A stretch of 64,000 bases of DNA from JBGAPI01 sp044221335 (GTDB lineage: Bacteria > Pseudomonadota > Gammaproteobacteria > Xanthomonadales > Ahniellaceae): the NCBI GenBank assembly GCA_044221335.1, contig JBGAPI010000016.1:36563-100562 (forward strand). Direction: 5' to 3'. This document shows positions 9,378-18,041 of the stretch, piece after piece. The notes below the pieces were generated by a model, which saw only the letters and a list, made by a program, of their open reading frames with translations, had not been told where the DNA came from and ran no database searches. Every line of letters starts with the position of its first letter. Position 1 is the first letter of the stretch. A program made the translations under genes and the position numbers.

Positions 9378-10751
9378 ATGAGCGATCGACGATTCCTGCG
9401 CCGTCGCGGCGCCCTGCTCGGGGTGGCCCTGGCACTGTTCACGGGGGGCGCCGCCGCCACGGCTCGGACGGCCGGACCGTCGATCGTCTACCGCGATCAC
9501 GTCGTCCGGATCGACGGCGAGCTGTCCGACTGGAACGCCTCGACCCGGCTCGCGGACTTCGCGGATCCGGACGGCGAGCCGCTGACCCGCAACCGCGTCC
9601 GGGCGTGGGCGTGCTGGGACCTCGACGCGCTCTGGCTGGCGGTCGCGGTCGACGACGCCGAGCTCGTCGAGGCGCCGGCGGACGCCCGCGTCGACCAGTA
9701 CCACGCCTACGACTCGCTGCAGGTCTACCTCGACCCCGACGGCGACGACGGCGACATCATGGACGAGGACGACATCGACCTGATCCTGCTGCCCGACGGG
9801 CGCCATGGCGTACTGCGCGGCGATCGCCTGCTGCTGCGGCTGGTCGACGCGAAGGTGCCGCAACGCGAGGGGGCGCCGCTGCTGCTCGACGTCGCCGTAC
9901 GGAAGCGCGCCGGTGGCTGGGACACCGAACTGCGGATCCCGTTCGCCGCACTGGGCGTGCCGTCGGGGCCCGGCGGGCGCCTCCGGATGGACGTGGCCAA
10001 CAACGACTGGCGCGTCCCGCATCCGCCGAGCACCGCGCCCGAGCCCTTCGCGCCGGACCAGCTGCGATCCGGTGCGGTCGCGCCGGCGGCGACCGATCCG
10101 GTGGTCGGCCGCATGCTCTGGCCCTTGACCTGGAGCGGGCGCCGCGATTTCGGCTATCCGCGCGACTGGCGCCCGGTCCTCTTGACCGGTCAGCCGCCGC
10201 GCTGGGAGAGCTGGTGGCGGCGGCAGTCGCTGGCGAGCCTGCTGCTCTGGTCCGCGCTGCTGGTGGCCGGAGCCACCACGCTCGCGACCGGCCTGCAGTG
10301 GTGGCTGTTCCGGCGCCGCTTGCGGCGACTGATCGGGCGGATGGCGGCGCCGCCGGTGAACGCCGCGCCGGCGGCGGAGGCGAGCCCGGCCGCTGGCCCG
10401 GCTCCCGCGGTCGATGCGGCCGCCGATCCGCGTGACCGCGCGTTCGCCGAGCGGGTCCTCGAGCACGTGCGTGGCCACCTCGCCGACGACCTTGCCCCGG
10501 CCCGGCTGGCGGAGCGCTTCCACGTCTCCGTGCGCACGCTGCAGCGGCGACTCGCCAACGGCATCGGCAGCAGCCCGCAGGACCTGGTGCTGGCGGCGCG
10601 GCTGGAACAGGCACGCGCGATGCTGGCGTCCGGCAACCTGCGGGTCGGTGAAGTCGCCGCGGCGGTCGGTTTCGACGACCTCTCGCATTTCTCGCGGCGC
10701 TACAAGTCCGCGTTCGGCCATCCCCCCTCGCTGGCCTCGCGGCAACCCTGA
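9378..10751 (+). CDS. Membrane-spanning AraC-type regulator with a periplasmic CBM9-like domain
   Basis: 457 residues combining sensing and DNA binding in one chain. Signal/anchor at 10-27; a periplasmic CBM9/DOMON-like sandwich at about 30-215 (IDGELSDW, WDLDALWLAVAVDD, YDSLQVYLDPDGDDGD); a transmembrane helix at about 283-310 followed by RRRLRRLIGR; an Ala/Pro linker; and a C-terminal AraC double helix-turn-helix (365-457; LAERFHVSVRTLQRRL and VGFDDLSHFSRRYKSAFG). By analogy with hybrid sensors it may bind a sugar or small ligand in the periplasm and switch genes directly. The genes just downstream on the same strand (10833-13440) are plausible targets. This is inferred from architecture only. 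Confidence 0.85.
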   Translation: MSDRRFLRRRGALLGVALALFTGGAAATARTAGPSIVYRDHVVRIDGELSDWNASTRLADFADPDGEPLTRNRVRAWACWDLDALWLAVAVDDAELVEAPADARVDQYHAYDSLQVYLDPDGDDGDIMDEDDIDLILLPDGRHGVLRGDRLLLRLVDAKVPQREGAPLLLDVAVRKRAGGWDTELRIPFAALGVPSGPGGRLRMDVANNDWRVPHPPSTAPEPFAPDQLRSGAVAPAATDPVVGRMLWPLTWSGRRDFGYPRDWRPVLLTGQPPRWESWWRRQSLASLLLWSALLVAGATTLATGLQWWLFRRRLRRLIGRMAAPPVNAAPAAEASPAAGPAPAVDAAADPRDRAFAERVLEHVRGHLADDLAPARLAERFHVSVRTLQRRLANGIGSSPQDLVLAARLEQARAMLASGNLRVGEVAAAVGFDDLSHFSRRYKSAFGHPPSLASRQP

Positions 10752-10832
10752 TCGACGCCGGTTGGCGTGCCTGGACAAGCCAATGGCGCGCCCGTCCTAA
10801 CGCCCGGCCCGGCCGGGCGGCAGCCTTGCTGC

Positions 10833-11108
10833 ATGAACCGCGCTCGCCCTTGCACGCTGCTCGTCGCCCTGTTGCTCCCGCTGCTGACCGCGGCCGCGCC
10901 GCCGTCGGGCGGACCCTACGTGCTCCGCCGGCAGGCGCTCGCCGGAGGCGGGATTGCCGCGGCCGGCAGCGTCCGCCTCGCATCCAGCGTTGCCCAGCCG
11001 GAGGCTGCCCGGATGACCGGCGGCAGCTACCGCCTGACCGCGGGCCTGCTCGCCCGCGCCGGCGCCGCCGCGCCGACCGACCGACTGTTTGCCGACTCCT
11101 TCGAATGA
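10833..11108 (+). CDS. Small exported protein with F-x-D-S-F-E tail
   Basis: 91 residues: a cleavable signal peptide (1-21), then one copy of a motif common in exported proteins of several phyla (GGPYVLRRQALAGGG...GGSYRLTAGLL), then an Ala-rich stretch and the tail RLFADSFE. Function unknown. It lies 16 bases before the S74 surface protein gene, so the two are probably cotranscribed. Start chosen at ATG 10833, where the signal peptide begins. Confidence 0.75.
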   Translation: MNRARPCTLLVALLLPLLTAAAPPSGGPYVLRRQALAGGGIAAAGSVRLASSVAQPEAARMTGGSYRLTAGLLARAGAAAPTDRLFADSFE

Positions 11109-11124
11109 ACCGAGGCCCAACCCG

Positions 11125-13440
11125 ATGATTCGCCCCCTGACCCGCCTGCTCACCGCCGTGGTCTTTCTCGCGGCCCTCGCCGCCAGCAGCCCCGGCCGCG
11201 CGATCGGCAGCCCGTTCAGCTACCAGGGATTCCTCGAGGACGGCGGCAGCGCCGCGAACGGCGCGTACGACCTGCAGTTCGTGCTGCAGGACGCCGGCGG
11301 CGGCCCGATCGGGACCGCGATCGCGCTGGAGGACGTGCCGGTGGCGAACGGCGTGTTCACCGTGCTGCTCGATTTCGGCGTCGCGGCCTTCACCGGGGCC
11401 GACCGGTTTCTCCAGATCGGAGTGCGCCCCGGCACGTCGAGCGGCGCGTACACCGTGCTGTCACCGCGCACGGCGGTGACCGCAGTCCCCTACGCCCAGG
11501 TGGCGAGCGACGCCCTGCGGGCCGCCAGCGTGGCGGACAACACGGTCGGGACCGCGGCGCTGATCGACGGCAGCGTCGCGACGGCCGACCTCGCCAACGC
11601 CGCGGTGTCGACGGCGAAGCTGGCGCCTGCGGCCGTCGGCGCGAGCCAGGTCGATGCCGCCCAGATCCAGCGCCGGGTCGGCGGTACCTGCGCCGGCGGC
11701 AACGCGATCCGCGGGATCGCGGCGGACGGCAGCGTGACCTGCGAGCCGGTCGGTGGCGGCGCCGGTGGCGGCGACATCACCGCGGTCCTCGCCGGCAACG
11801 GTCTCGCCGGCGGTGGCAGCACCGGCGACGTGGTGCTCCAGGTCGCACCGAACGGCATCATCTCGTCGCTGATCGCGGACGGCAGCGTGACCGGCAACGA
11901 CCTCGGTTTCGGCGCCGTCGACAGCAGCATCGTCCAGGATGGCAGCCTCACCGGCGCCGACCTCGCCAACGGGGCGATCGGTGCGCTGCAGGTCAACGCG
12001 TCCCAGGTGCAGCTGCGCATCGGCGGCAGCTGCGCCGACAGCCTCGCGGTGCGTGCCGTGAACGCGGACGGTTCGCTCGACTGCGCCGAGGCCGGTTGGA
12101 CCACCAACGGCAACGTGCTCGCCGCCGGCGCCTTCCTCGGCAGCGTCAACCTGCAGCCGCTGGAACTGCGCGCCGCGAGCCAGCGGGTCGTGCGCTATAC
12201 GACCTCGTTCGGGCCGCTGAGCGTGCCGTTCTCGGCGACGGTGCTGGCCGGCGGTCCGGACAACGTCGCCCCCGGCCGCGGTGCGGCGGTCGCCGGCGGC
12301 GCGGTGACCGGCTCGACCCTGTTCAGCGAACCGGTGGGTCCCAATCTCGCCTACACCGACTTCTCGACGGTCGCCGGCGGCGCGTCCAATCAGGCGGGCG
12401 CACCGGACCGCGCCGGACATGTCTACAGCACCGTCTCCGGCGGCGCGCGCAATCGGGCGAGCGCCTATGCGGCGACGGTGCTGGGCGGCATCGACAACCA
12501 GGCGCTGGGCGATGCCAGCGTCGCCGCCGGCCGCAACAATCGCGCGTTCGGCCTCGATGCGCTGGCGCTCGGCGGGCGGATGAACTGTGCCGGCGCCGAC
12601 TTCTCGTTCGCCGGCGGCTTCCGCGCGATCGCCCGCGGCAACAACAGTACGCCGCTGGACAGCGTCTGCAGCAGCCGCGACGACGTCTCGACCGGCGACT
12701 TCGGCAGCTTCGTCTGGGCCGGTGGCAACGGCACGCCGTTCGTCTCGACCGGGCCCAACCAGTTCCTGCTGCGCGCGACCGGCGGCACGGCCATCAATAC
12801 GACCACGGTGCCGAACGGCACCGACCTGGTGCTGGCCGCGCGCGACAGTGGCAATGCCGACTTCTGGATGAAACCCGCTGCCGCCGCCAACGGGATCAAC
12901 TTCGGTGTCGCCGCGGACGCCACCGGCGCGCAACTGTTCATCGCGCGCTTCGACGGCAGCAGCTATACCGACTACGCGACCTTCCAGACCAATGGCGTGT
13001 TCCGGGTGTTCGTCGACAACCCGATCAAGCCCACTGCCGGCGGCTGGGCAGCGCCGTCCGATGCGCGCCTCAAGCACGACATCGTGCCGCTCACCGGCAC
13101 GCTCGACCGGCTGCTGGCGCTGCACGGCGTCAACTACGCCTACAACGACGACGCGCCGCGCGGTTATTTCGTGCCCGGTCGGCACAACGGCTTCGTGGCG
13201 CAGGAGGTCGAGCAGGTGTTCCCCGACTGGGTCAGTCGCGACGACTCCGGCTTCCGTCTGGTCGCCCCGAAGGGCTTCGAGGCGCTGGTGGTCGAGGCGC
13301 TGCGCGAACTGCGCGCGGAAGTCCGCCGCGAGCGCGCGAGTGCCGACGAGCTCGTCGCGCTGCGCGCCGAGGTGGCGCGACTCCGCGAGCGGATCGACAC
13401 CGATCCCGATCGGCGCACCGTCGCGCTGCCGCCGCGCTAG
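11125..13440 (+). CDS. Exported fibre protein with C-terminal S74 self-cleaving chaperone domain
   Basis: 771 residues with signal peptide 1-26. The N-terminal domain (SPFSYQGFLEDGG to PRTAVTAVPYAQVA) is often found in exported S74 proteins. Next come coil-like repeats (DGSVATADLANAAVS, DGSLTGADLANGAIG) and YadA-head-like repeats (VAGGASNQAG, VSGGARNRAS, LGGIDNQALG). Near 645 is the peptidase S74 domain: Ser645-Asp-Ala-Arg-Leu-Lys650 is the Ser/Lys dyad that cuts the chain before the Ser, followed by NGFVAQEVEQVFPDWV. A coiled coil ends the protein. The pattern suggests a trimeric surface fibre. Phage tail spikes use the same domain, but no phage gene is nearby. Confidence 0.85.
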   Translation: MIRPLTRLLTAVVFLAALAASSPGRAIGSPFSYQGFLEDGGSAANGAYDLQFVLQDAGGGPIGTAIALEDVPVANGVFTVLLDFGVAAFTGADRFLQIGVRPGTSSGAYTVLSPRTAVTAVPYAQVASDALRAASVADNTVGTAALIDGSVATADLANAAVSTAKLAPAAVGASQVDAAQIQRRVGGTCAGGNAIRGIAADGSVTCEPVGGGAGGGDITAVLAGNGLAGGGSTGDVVLQVAPNGIISSLIADGSVTGNDLGFGAVDSSIVQDGSLTGADLANGAIGALQVNASQVQLRIGGSCADSLAVRAVNADGSLDCAEAGWTTNGNVLAAGAFLGSVNLQPLELRAASQRVVRYTTSFGPLSVPFSATVLAGGPDNVAPGRGAAVAGGAVTGSTLFSEPVGPNLAYTDFSTVAGGASNQAGAPDRAGHVYSTVSGGARNRASAYAATVLGGIDNQALGDASVAAGRNNRAFGLDALALGGRMNCAGADFSFAGGFRAIARGNNSTPLDSVCSSRDDVSTGDFGSFVWAGGNGTPFVSTGPNQFLLRATGGTAINTTTVPNGTDLVLAARDSGNADFWMKPAAAANGINFGVAADATGAQLFIARFDGSSYTDYATFQTNGVFRVFVDNPIKPTAGGWAAPSDARLKHDIVPLTGTLDRLLALHGVNYAYNDDAPRGYFVPGRHNGFVAQEVEQVFPDWVSRDDSGFRLVAPKGFEALVVEALRELRAEVRRERASADELVALRAEVARLRERIDTDPDRRTVALPPR

Positions 13441-13597
13441 CGACGGTCGAACAACCGCCGGCCCGAACGGGACAGGGATCTCCCGTTGACGGAGCGGGCG
13501 CGAGCGCGCGCCCGCGCGTGCGCCGGACGCGTGACGCGAACGCCGATCCGGAGGGTCGACCGTCAACGGTCGGCGGGGGCGTTCCCGGCGCGCGGGG

Positions 13598-15409
13598 TCA
13601 GCGTGGGCCGATCACCGTCGGCCCCCAGCGGTAGATCTGCAGCCGTCCGGCGTTGCGGATGCCGCCGGCGAGGCTCGAGCCGCCAAGCGCATGGAAGGCA
13701 CTGCCGATGATCGCGCCACCGACGCCGTGGACCGGGAACGGCAGTGGCGGGAGGGGCGTCCACGCTTCCTCGCCCGCCGCGATCGCCTCGACCTGGTTGC
13801 GGACGACGAGACCGTCGTAGACCACCTCGCCGCCGGCGACCACGAGCGTGGTCGCGCTGCCGGCGGCGGCGAATCCGGCACGCCCGACGAGGAGCTCGGG
13901 GCCGCGGCGCCAGCGCCGGCTGGCCGGATCGAAGATCGCCACCGCTGCGGTTTCGCCACCGGCTTCGGAGCGGCCGCCGAGGAGCCACAGTTCGCCCTGG
14001 AATGCGACCAGCTGGGAGTGGTCGCGACCCACGCCCGTCGTATCGGGGAGAAAGTCGCGGCGGCGGTCGTGACGCGGGTCGTACTGGCCGAGGCTGCCGT
14101 CGTCGCTGCCGAACCAGGCGAAGCCGTCGAGACGGGCCGCGCCGCTCGCCGTGCCGAAGGGCAGCGCCGCCGGCGTTTCCCAGGCCGCATTGGCCGACCG
14201 GTAGCGCCAGCCGGCGTGGATCTGGTCGCCCTGGCCAGTGTTCGGAAAGCCGCCGCTGACGAACAGGTCGCCGTCGACCGCGACGGCGAGCGCGTGATCG
14301 CGCGTGCCCGGCAGGTCGGCGATCCGGTCCCAGCGCGAGGTTGCCGGGTCGTAGCGCTGCACCCCGCTCGGCAATCCGTAGCCGCCGGCGAGATGGATGC
14401 GGTCGTCGAGCACCGCCGTCGCGACTTCGGACTGCGGCATCGGCATCGGGGGGCCCTGGCTCCAGCTGCCGCCGGTCGGTGCGGTCGGCGTGCCGTCGAC
14501 GCAGGCCGCACCGGCGAGGTGGGTGAGTCGAGTCGGTGCCAGCGTGCCGCTGCCGTAACCGGGCAGTGGCGAGGAATAGTCGAGCGTTCCTCCGTCGCAG
14601 CCGCTGAACGCGAGGGTGTAGCGGCCCCAATCCGACAGGGTGATCGCCGCGGCGTCGAAGCCGGCGCCGAAGCGAGTCCCGAGCGGCTGGTAGTTGCGGG
14701 CGGCGACGTAGCGATCGCCCTGGCGCTCGGCCTCGGCGTAGGTCCACGCCTGCTCGCCGTCCGCGTCGTAGGTGAACCAGTAGGCGAGCGCGCGGCCGTC
14801 CGCCAGGTCTTCGACGAACCAGCCCTCGCCCGTGTGCGCAGGGTCGTACCACGCGCCACTCCGCTGCCGGAGGCCGGACAGGGCGCGGCTGCCGTGCGCG
14901 GTCAGGCGGCGCTTGCCGCTGCAGCCGAGTTCATCGAGTTCGGTCAGTCGCACCAGGGAACGCTGGCCGCTGCCCCAGGCGGCCGGTCCGGCGTAGTCGA
15001 CGACCGCCGCGTTGCAGCCGGTGAAGCGCAGCGTCAGGGCACCCCAGGGGATGAGCGTCAGCGCCGACGGGTCGTAGCCCGGGCCGAAGCGCGGGCCGCG
15101 GGTCGTGAACACCGTCGGGAAGCTCACCCGGTCGCCGTCGATCACGCCGTCCTGCGCGAATACCCAGGCCTGACGCGCGCTGCTTCCGACGGGCGGATAG
15201 GTGAACCACACGGCCAGCACCCGCCCGGTGTCGAGCACCTCGACGACGAACCCCTCGCCGGCGCGGCCGGGGGTATACCAGGAGCCGGAATGCTGCGGGC
15301 CGATCCAGTCGGCGTCCGCGGCGGAGGCCGCCGACGTCACGGCCACGAGCCACAGCGCGAAGGTCAGGCACCAGCCGTACCGTCGTCGGGAATAGATCGC
15401 TGCCGACAT
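13598..15409 (-). CDS. Exported kelch-propeller protein with two N-terminal GEGF/WFTY modules
   Basis: 603 residues. After the signal peptide (to about residue 30) come two copies of a module of about 125 residues (about 36-160 and 185-312). Each begins GSWYTP/GAWYDP, then GEGFVVE/GEGWFVE, WFTY, a QAW segment, RFG-x-G-[FY]-D, WG-x-[LY]-T-L-x-F-[TS]-G-C and G-[SC]G-[QT]. The second half (about 320-603) is a kelch-type beta-propeller with repeats such as IHLAGGYGLPSGVQRYD and LWLLGGRSEAGGE. It is probably periplasmic or surface-exposed. The duplicated module has no function I can name. Convergent with the S74 gene. Confidence 0.8.
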   Translation of the reverse strand: MSAAIYSRRRYGWCLTFALWLVAVTSAASAADADWIGPQHSGSWYTPGRAGEGFVVEVLDTGRVLAVWFTYPPVGSSARQAWVFAQDGVIDGDRVSFPTVFTTRGPRFGPGYDPSALTLIPWGALTLRFTGCNAAVVDYAGPAAWGSGQRSLVRLTELDELGCSGKRRLTAHGSRALSGLRQRSGAWYDPAHTGEGWFVEDLADGRALAYWFTYDADGEQAWTYAEAERQGDRYVAARNYQPLGTRFGAGFDAAAITLSDWGRYTLAFSGCDGGTLDYSSPLPGYGSGTLAPTRLTHLAGAACVDGTPTAPTGGSWSQGPPMPMPQSEVATAVLDDRIHLAGGYGLPSGVQRYDPATSRWDRIADLPGTRDHALAVAVDGDLFVSGGFPNTGQGDQIHAGWRYRSANAAWETPAALPFGTASGAARLDGFAWFGSDDGSLGQYDPRHDRRRDFLPDTTGVGRDHSQLVAFQGELWLLGGRSEAGGETAAVAIFDPASRRWRRGPELLVGRAGFAAAGSATTLVVAGGEVVYDGLVVRNQVEAIAAGEEAWTPLPPLPFPVHGVGGAIIGSAFHALGGSSLAGGIRNAGRLQIYRWGPTVIGPR

Positions 15410-15620
15410 CGTCCGCCTCCACTCGTGCCCGGGCGAAGGCGCGGTGACGCCGCCGCTCGCCGGAGCATTCCTACGATACTCTTCGTTGATTATGGGTCGA
15501 AGTCGCCTGCGGTGGGAAGGTGGCGGCTCGGACTCCGAACCGGCGTCCGGTAGAGGGTGCTCGCGACGTTCGCAGGGCGTGGTCCGTCCCTACGCAGCGC
15601 ACGGTCCCGCAGTGCGGTTC

Positions 15621-16160
15621 TCAGCGGGTGGACGCCAGCGCCGCCCGCAGCGGCGCGTAGACCCGCTCGCGTTCGTGCAGCGGCATCTCCTGGATGTCGT
15701 CGGCATCGAGCCAGAGGCCATCGTCGGTGAAGCGCGGGATGAAATGCATGTGGTAGTGGAAGACGGTCTGGTCGCTGGCGGCTTCGTTGTTCTGCCGGCA
15801 GGTGATGCCGTCGGCGCGAAAGACCTGCTTGATCGCGCGGGCGAGCCGCGGCGCGACCGCGTACATCCGCCCGGCGAGGTCGTCGGGCAGCGCATAGAGG
15901 TCGCGCACGTGGCGGCGCGGCACCAGCAGCGTATGGCCGATCGCGCGCGGCGCCTTGGTGGCGAACGCGATGCAGTCCTCGTCCTCGTAGACGGTCGCGG
16001 CGGGCAGCTGGCCCGCGGCGATCCGGCAGAACACGCATGCCGGGTCGTGGGTCTCGTCGGATCGTGCATGCCCGCTGCGTGCGGGGGCGGGGCTGCAGCC
16101 GGCCGCCGGCAGCAATGCGGCGGCCGACAGCCAGGCGAGGGCGTCGCGGCGGCTGGTCAT
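15621..16160 (-). CDS. Exported HIT-family lipoprotein
   Basis: 179-residue histidine-triad protein. The triad H135-Y-H137-M-H139 lies in FHYHMHFIPR, and a zinc-type pair C42-x-x-C45 opens the HIT domain. HIT proteins hydrolyse nucleotide phosphoramidates or related nucleotides and are normally cytosolic. This one has an N-terminal twin-arginine segment (TSRRDALAWLSAAALL) and a lipobox with Cys22 (PAAGC), so it is predicted to be exported, probably by Tat, and lipid-anchored. The export signal is visible; the extracytoplasmic role is inference. No partner gene is adjacent. Confidence 0.85.
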   Translation of the reverse strand: MTSRRDALAWLSAAALLPAAGCSPAPARSGHARSDETHDPACVFCRIAAGQLPAATVYEDEDCIAFATKAPRAIGHTLLVPRRHVRDLYALPDDLAGRMYAVAPRLARAIKQVFRADGITCRQNNEAASDQTVFHYHMHFIPRFTDDGLWLDADDIQEMPLHERERVYAPLRAALASTR

Positions 16161-16268
16161 GGGCGGTTCTCGAACGGGTCGTGCGAACTTAGCCGATCGC
16201 GATCGGCAGGCGCCGGCGCATTGGACCTTTGGGCAGTCACAGATTGCTGCAGGGCGCGCCGCGGGAAT

Positions 16269-17261
16269 TCACGACGCGACGGCCACCCGGTCGCGCCCGG
16301 CGTCCTTGGCGCGGTACAGCGCGGCGTCGGCGGCGGCGAACGCGGACGCCGCCGCGGTGCCGGGGCCGGTCGGTGCCAGCCCGCTGCTGATCGTCACCAC
16401 GCGCCCGTCGATCGGCGAACGGCTCACCTGCCGGCGCAGTCGTTCGGCGAGCGCCGCCCCGGCGGCCGGATCGAGACCCGCCGCCAGCACCGCGAACTCC
16501 TCGCCGCCGTAGCGGTAGCAGCGCGCGTCGGCCGGAAGCGCAGCGCGCAGGCGCGCGCCGACCTCGGCGATCACCCGGTCGCCGGCGAGATGGCCATGCG
16601 TATCGTTGATCGACTTGAAGCGGTCGATGTCGATCAGCAGCAGCACGCCGCGCGTGCCCTCGTCGTCGGACTGCGCGAGCGCGAGGTTGAACATCCGCCG
16701 GTTCCAGCAGCCCGACAGCGCGTCGGTCTCGGAGGCCGCACGCAGCAGCGCCCCGAAGCGCTCCGACAGGTGTCCATAGGCCGCGATGAACAGCGACAGC
16801 GCGAGGAAGCTGAGCGCATAGGGGACGAGTTCGGCGCCGTGCGCCAGGCGCGCCTCCATCGCCACCGCGTAGACGCCGAACAGCAGCGAGGCCGCGAGTA
16901 CCCGGCGTGCCGACAGCAGGAAGAACAGCGAGGGCGGCAGCGCGTAGGCCCAGTAGTGGAAGGTGCGGCCGTGCGCGAAGCCGAACAGCGGCATGTACAT
17001 GATGAGCAGCGTGCCAAGCCAGAAGTAGACCTGACTGCCGACCGTTCGCGGCAGGCGCCACAGCGCCGCGCTCACCACCGCGACGATCACCAGCACGCCC
17101 ACGGCGAGCCGCACCGAGTCGCCGCGGCCGCTGGCGAGATTGGCGGCGAGCAGCAAGAGCAGCGCGAGCACGCAGACCCAGCACATCGCGATCGCCGCGC
17201 GCCAGCGTACCCGCTCGCGCAACGCGTCCAGCGTGGTCTGCGGCGGCTCGATCGGCGACAT
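16269..17261 (-). CDS. Membrane-anchored diguanylate cyclase (GGDEF)
   Basis: 330 residues. The N-terminal half (about 20-170) has five or six hydrophobic helices; the C-terminal half is a GGDEF domain that makes cyclic di-GMP from two GTP. The active-site signature GGEEF is at 252-256 and the metal/substrate segment DIDRFKSINDTHGH at 211-224. The inhibitory RxxD site, normally five residues before GGEEF, is absent, so product inhibition of the usual kind is not expected. It starts nine bases after the stop of the EEP gene and looks like the last gene of a three-gene minus-strand operon. Confidence 0.9.
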   Translation of the reverse strand: MSPIEPPQTTLDALRERVRWRAAIAMCWVCVLALLLLLAANLASGRGDSVRLAVGVLVIVAVVSAALWRLPRTVGSQVYFWLGTLLIMYMPLFGFAHGRTFHYWAYALPPSLFFLLSARRVLAASLLFGVYAVAMEARLAHGAELVPYALSFLALSLFIAAYGHLSERFGALLRAASETDALSGCWNRRMFNLALAQSDDEGTRGVLLLIDIDRFKSINDTHGHLAGDRVIAEVGARLRAALPADARCYRYGGEEFAVLAAGLDPAAGAALAERLRRQVSRSPIDGRVVTISSGLAPTGPGTAAASAFAAADAALYRAKDAGRDRVAVAS

Positions 17262-17270
17262 CGGACGAGG

Positions 17271-18038
17271 CTACAGCAGGAGCTCCGCCAGCAGCGGGTC
17301 GTGGTCGGAGAGGATCGGCGTGTAGGCGCAACGGTCGACGATCCGCGCCGCGGTGAGGCCGAGGCCGCGACGCCAGACGTGCTCGGTGCGCGCGCCGCGG
17401 AAGGCGTCGTCCGGCAGCGCCGGCGCCTGCCAGCCGCGGGCGGCGATCGCGGTACCGACGGCGCCGTCGCGGCCGGCGTTGAAGTCGCCGAGCCACAGCG
17501 CCGGATCATCACCGGTCCAGCGGTCCAGCAGGTCGAGACCGACTGCCGCCATCGGCCCCGGGCAGCGGTGATCGAGGCGGCAGTTCGCGACCCACAAGGT
17601 GCGCCCGTCGTCGCGCCGGCGCAGGCGCGCGGCCAGGAGCGAGCGCGGCGCGCGGGCGCCGAAGCCGAGCGAGACCCGTTCCGGCGTCTCCGACAGCCAG
17701 GCCTCGCGGCGCTCGACGAGGTCGAAGCGCGCCGCGCGGATCAGGACCATCAGCTCGCCGGTCTCCGGCAGTTCGATGCCGACGCCACGGCGGAATTCCG
17801 CGCGCACCTCGGGATCGGCGGACGACAGGTCGCAGCGCACGGCCGCATAGCCGGGCAGTCGCGCGACGAGGTCGTCCTGCTGCTGGAACAGGCACTCCTG
17901 CACGGCGATCACGTCGGGCTCGAGCGCGAGCAGCGCCGCGCCGACGGCGTCGCGTCGCGCCGGCCAGCGCTCGAATCCCTCGTGCGCACGGAGATCGGCC
18001 AGGACGTTGAAGCTGATCGCGCGGATCGCGGTCGCCAC
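17271..18038 (-). CDS. Endonuclease/exonuclease/phosphatase (EEP)-fold hydrolase
   Basis: 255-residue EEP-family phosphodiesterase starting with GTG. The core motifs are present: SFNVL at the N-terminus, AVQECLF with the catalytic Glu, a Leu-Gly-Asp-Phe-Asn (LGDFNAG) site, and a C-terminal SDHDPLL with the catalytic His. No signal peptide is seen, so it should act in the cytosol. The family ranges from DNases to lipid phosphatases and the substrate cannot be read from sequence. It begins four bases from the stop of the hydroxylase-like gene, so translation is likely coupled. Confidence 0.8.
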   Translation of the reverse strand: MATAIRAISFNVLADLRAHEGFERWPARRDAVGAALLALEPDVIAVQECLFQQQDDLVARLPGYAAVRCDLSSADPEVRAEFRRGVGIELPETGELMVLIRAARFDLVERREAWLSETPERVSLGFGARAPRSLLAARLRRRDDGRTLWVANCRLDHRCPGPMAAVGLDLLDRWTGDDPALWLGDFNAGRDGAVGTAIAARGWQAPALPDDAFRGARTEHVWRRGLGLTAARIVDRCAYTPILSDHDPLLAELLL

Positions 18039-18041
18039 GCC

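Noticed and set aside
11125..13440. Prophage remnant, because of the tail-fibre-type S74 domain
   Set aside because: Signal peptide present and no capsid, terminase, integrase or lysis gene nearby; it is better explained as a bacterial surface fibre.
11461..13566. Minus-strand frame opposite the S74 gene
   Set aside because: The plus-strand S74 domain and repeats are clear; the reverse reading is a shadow.
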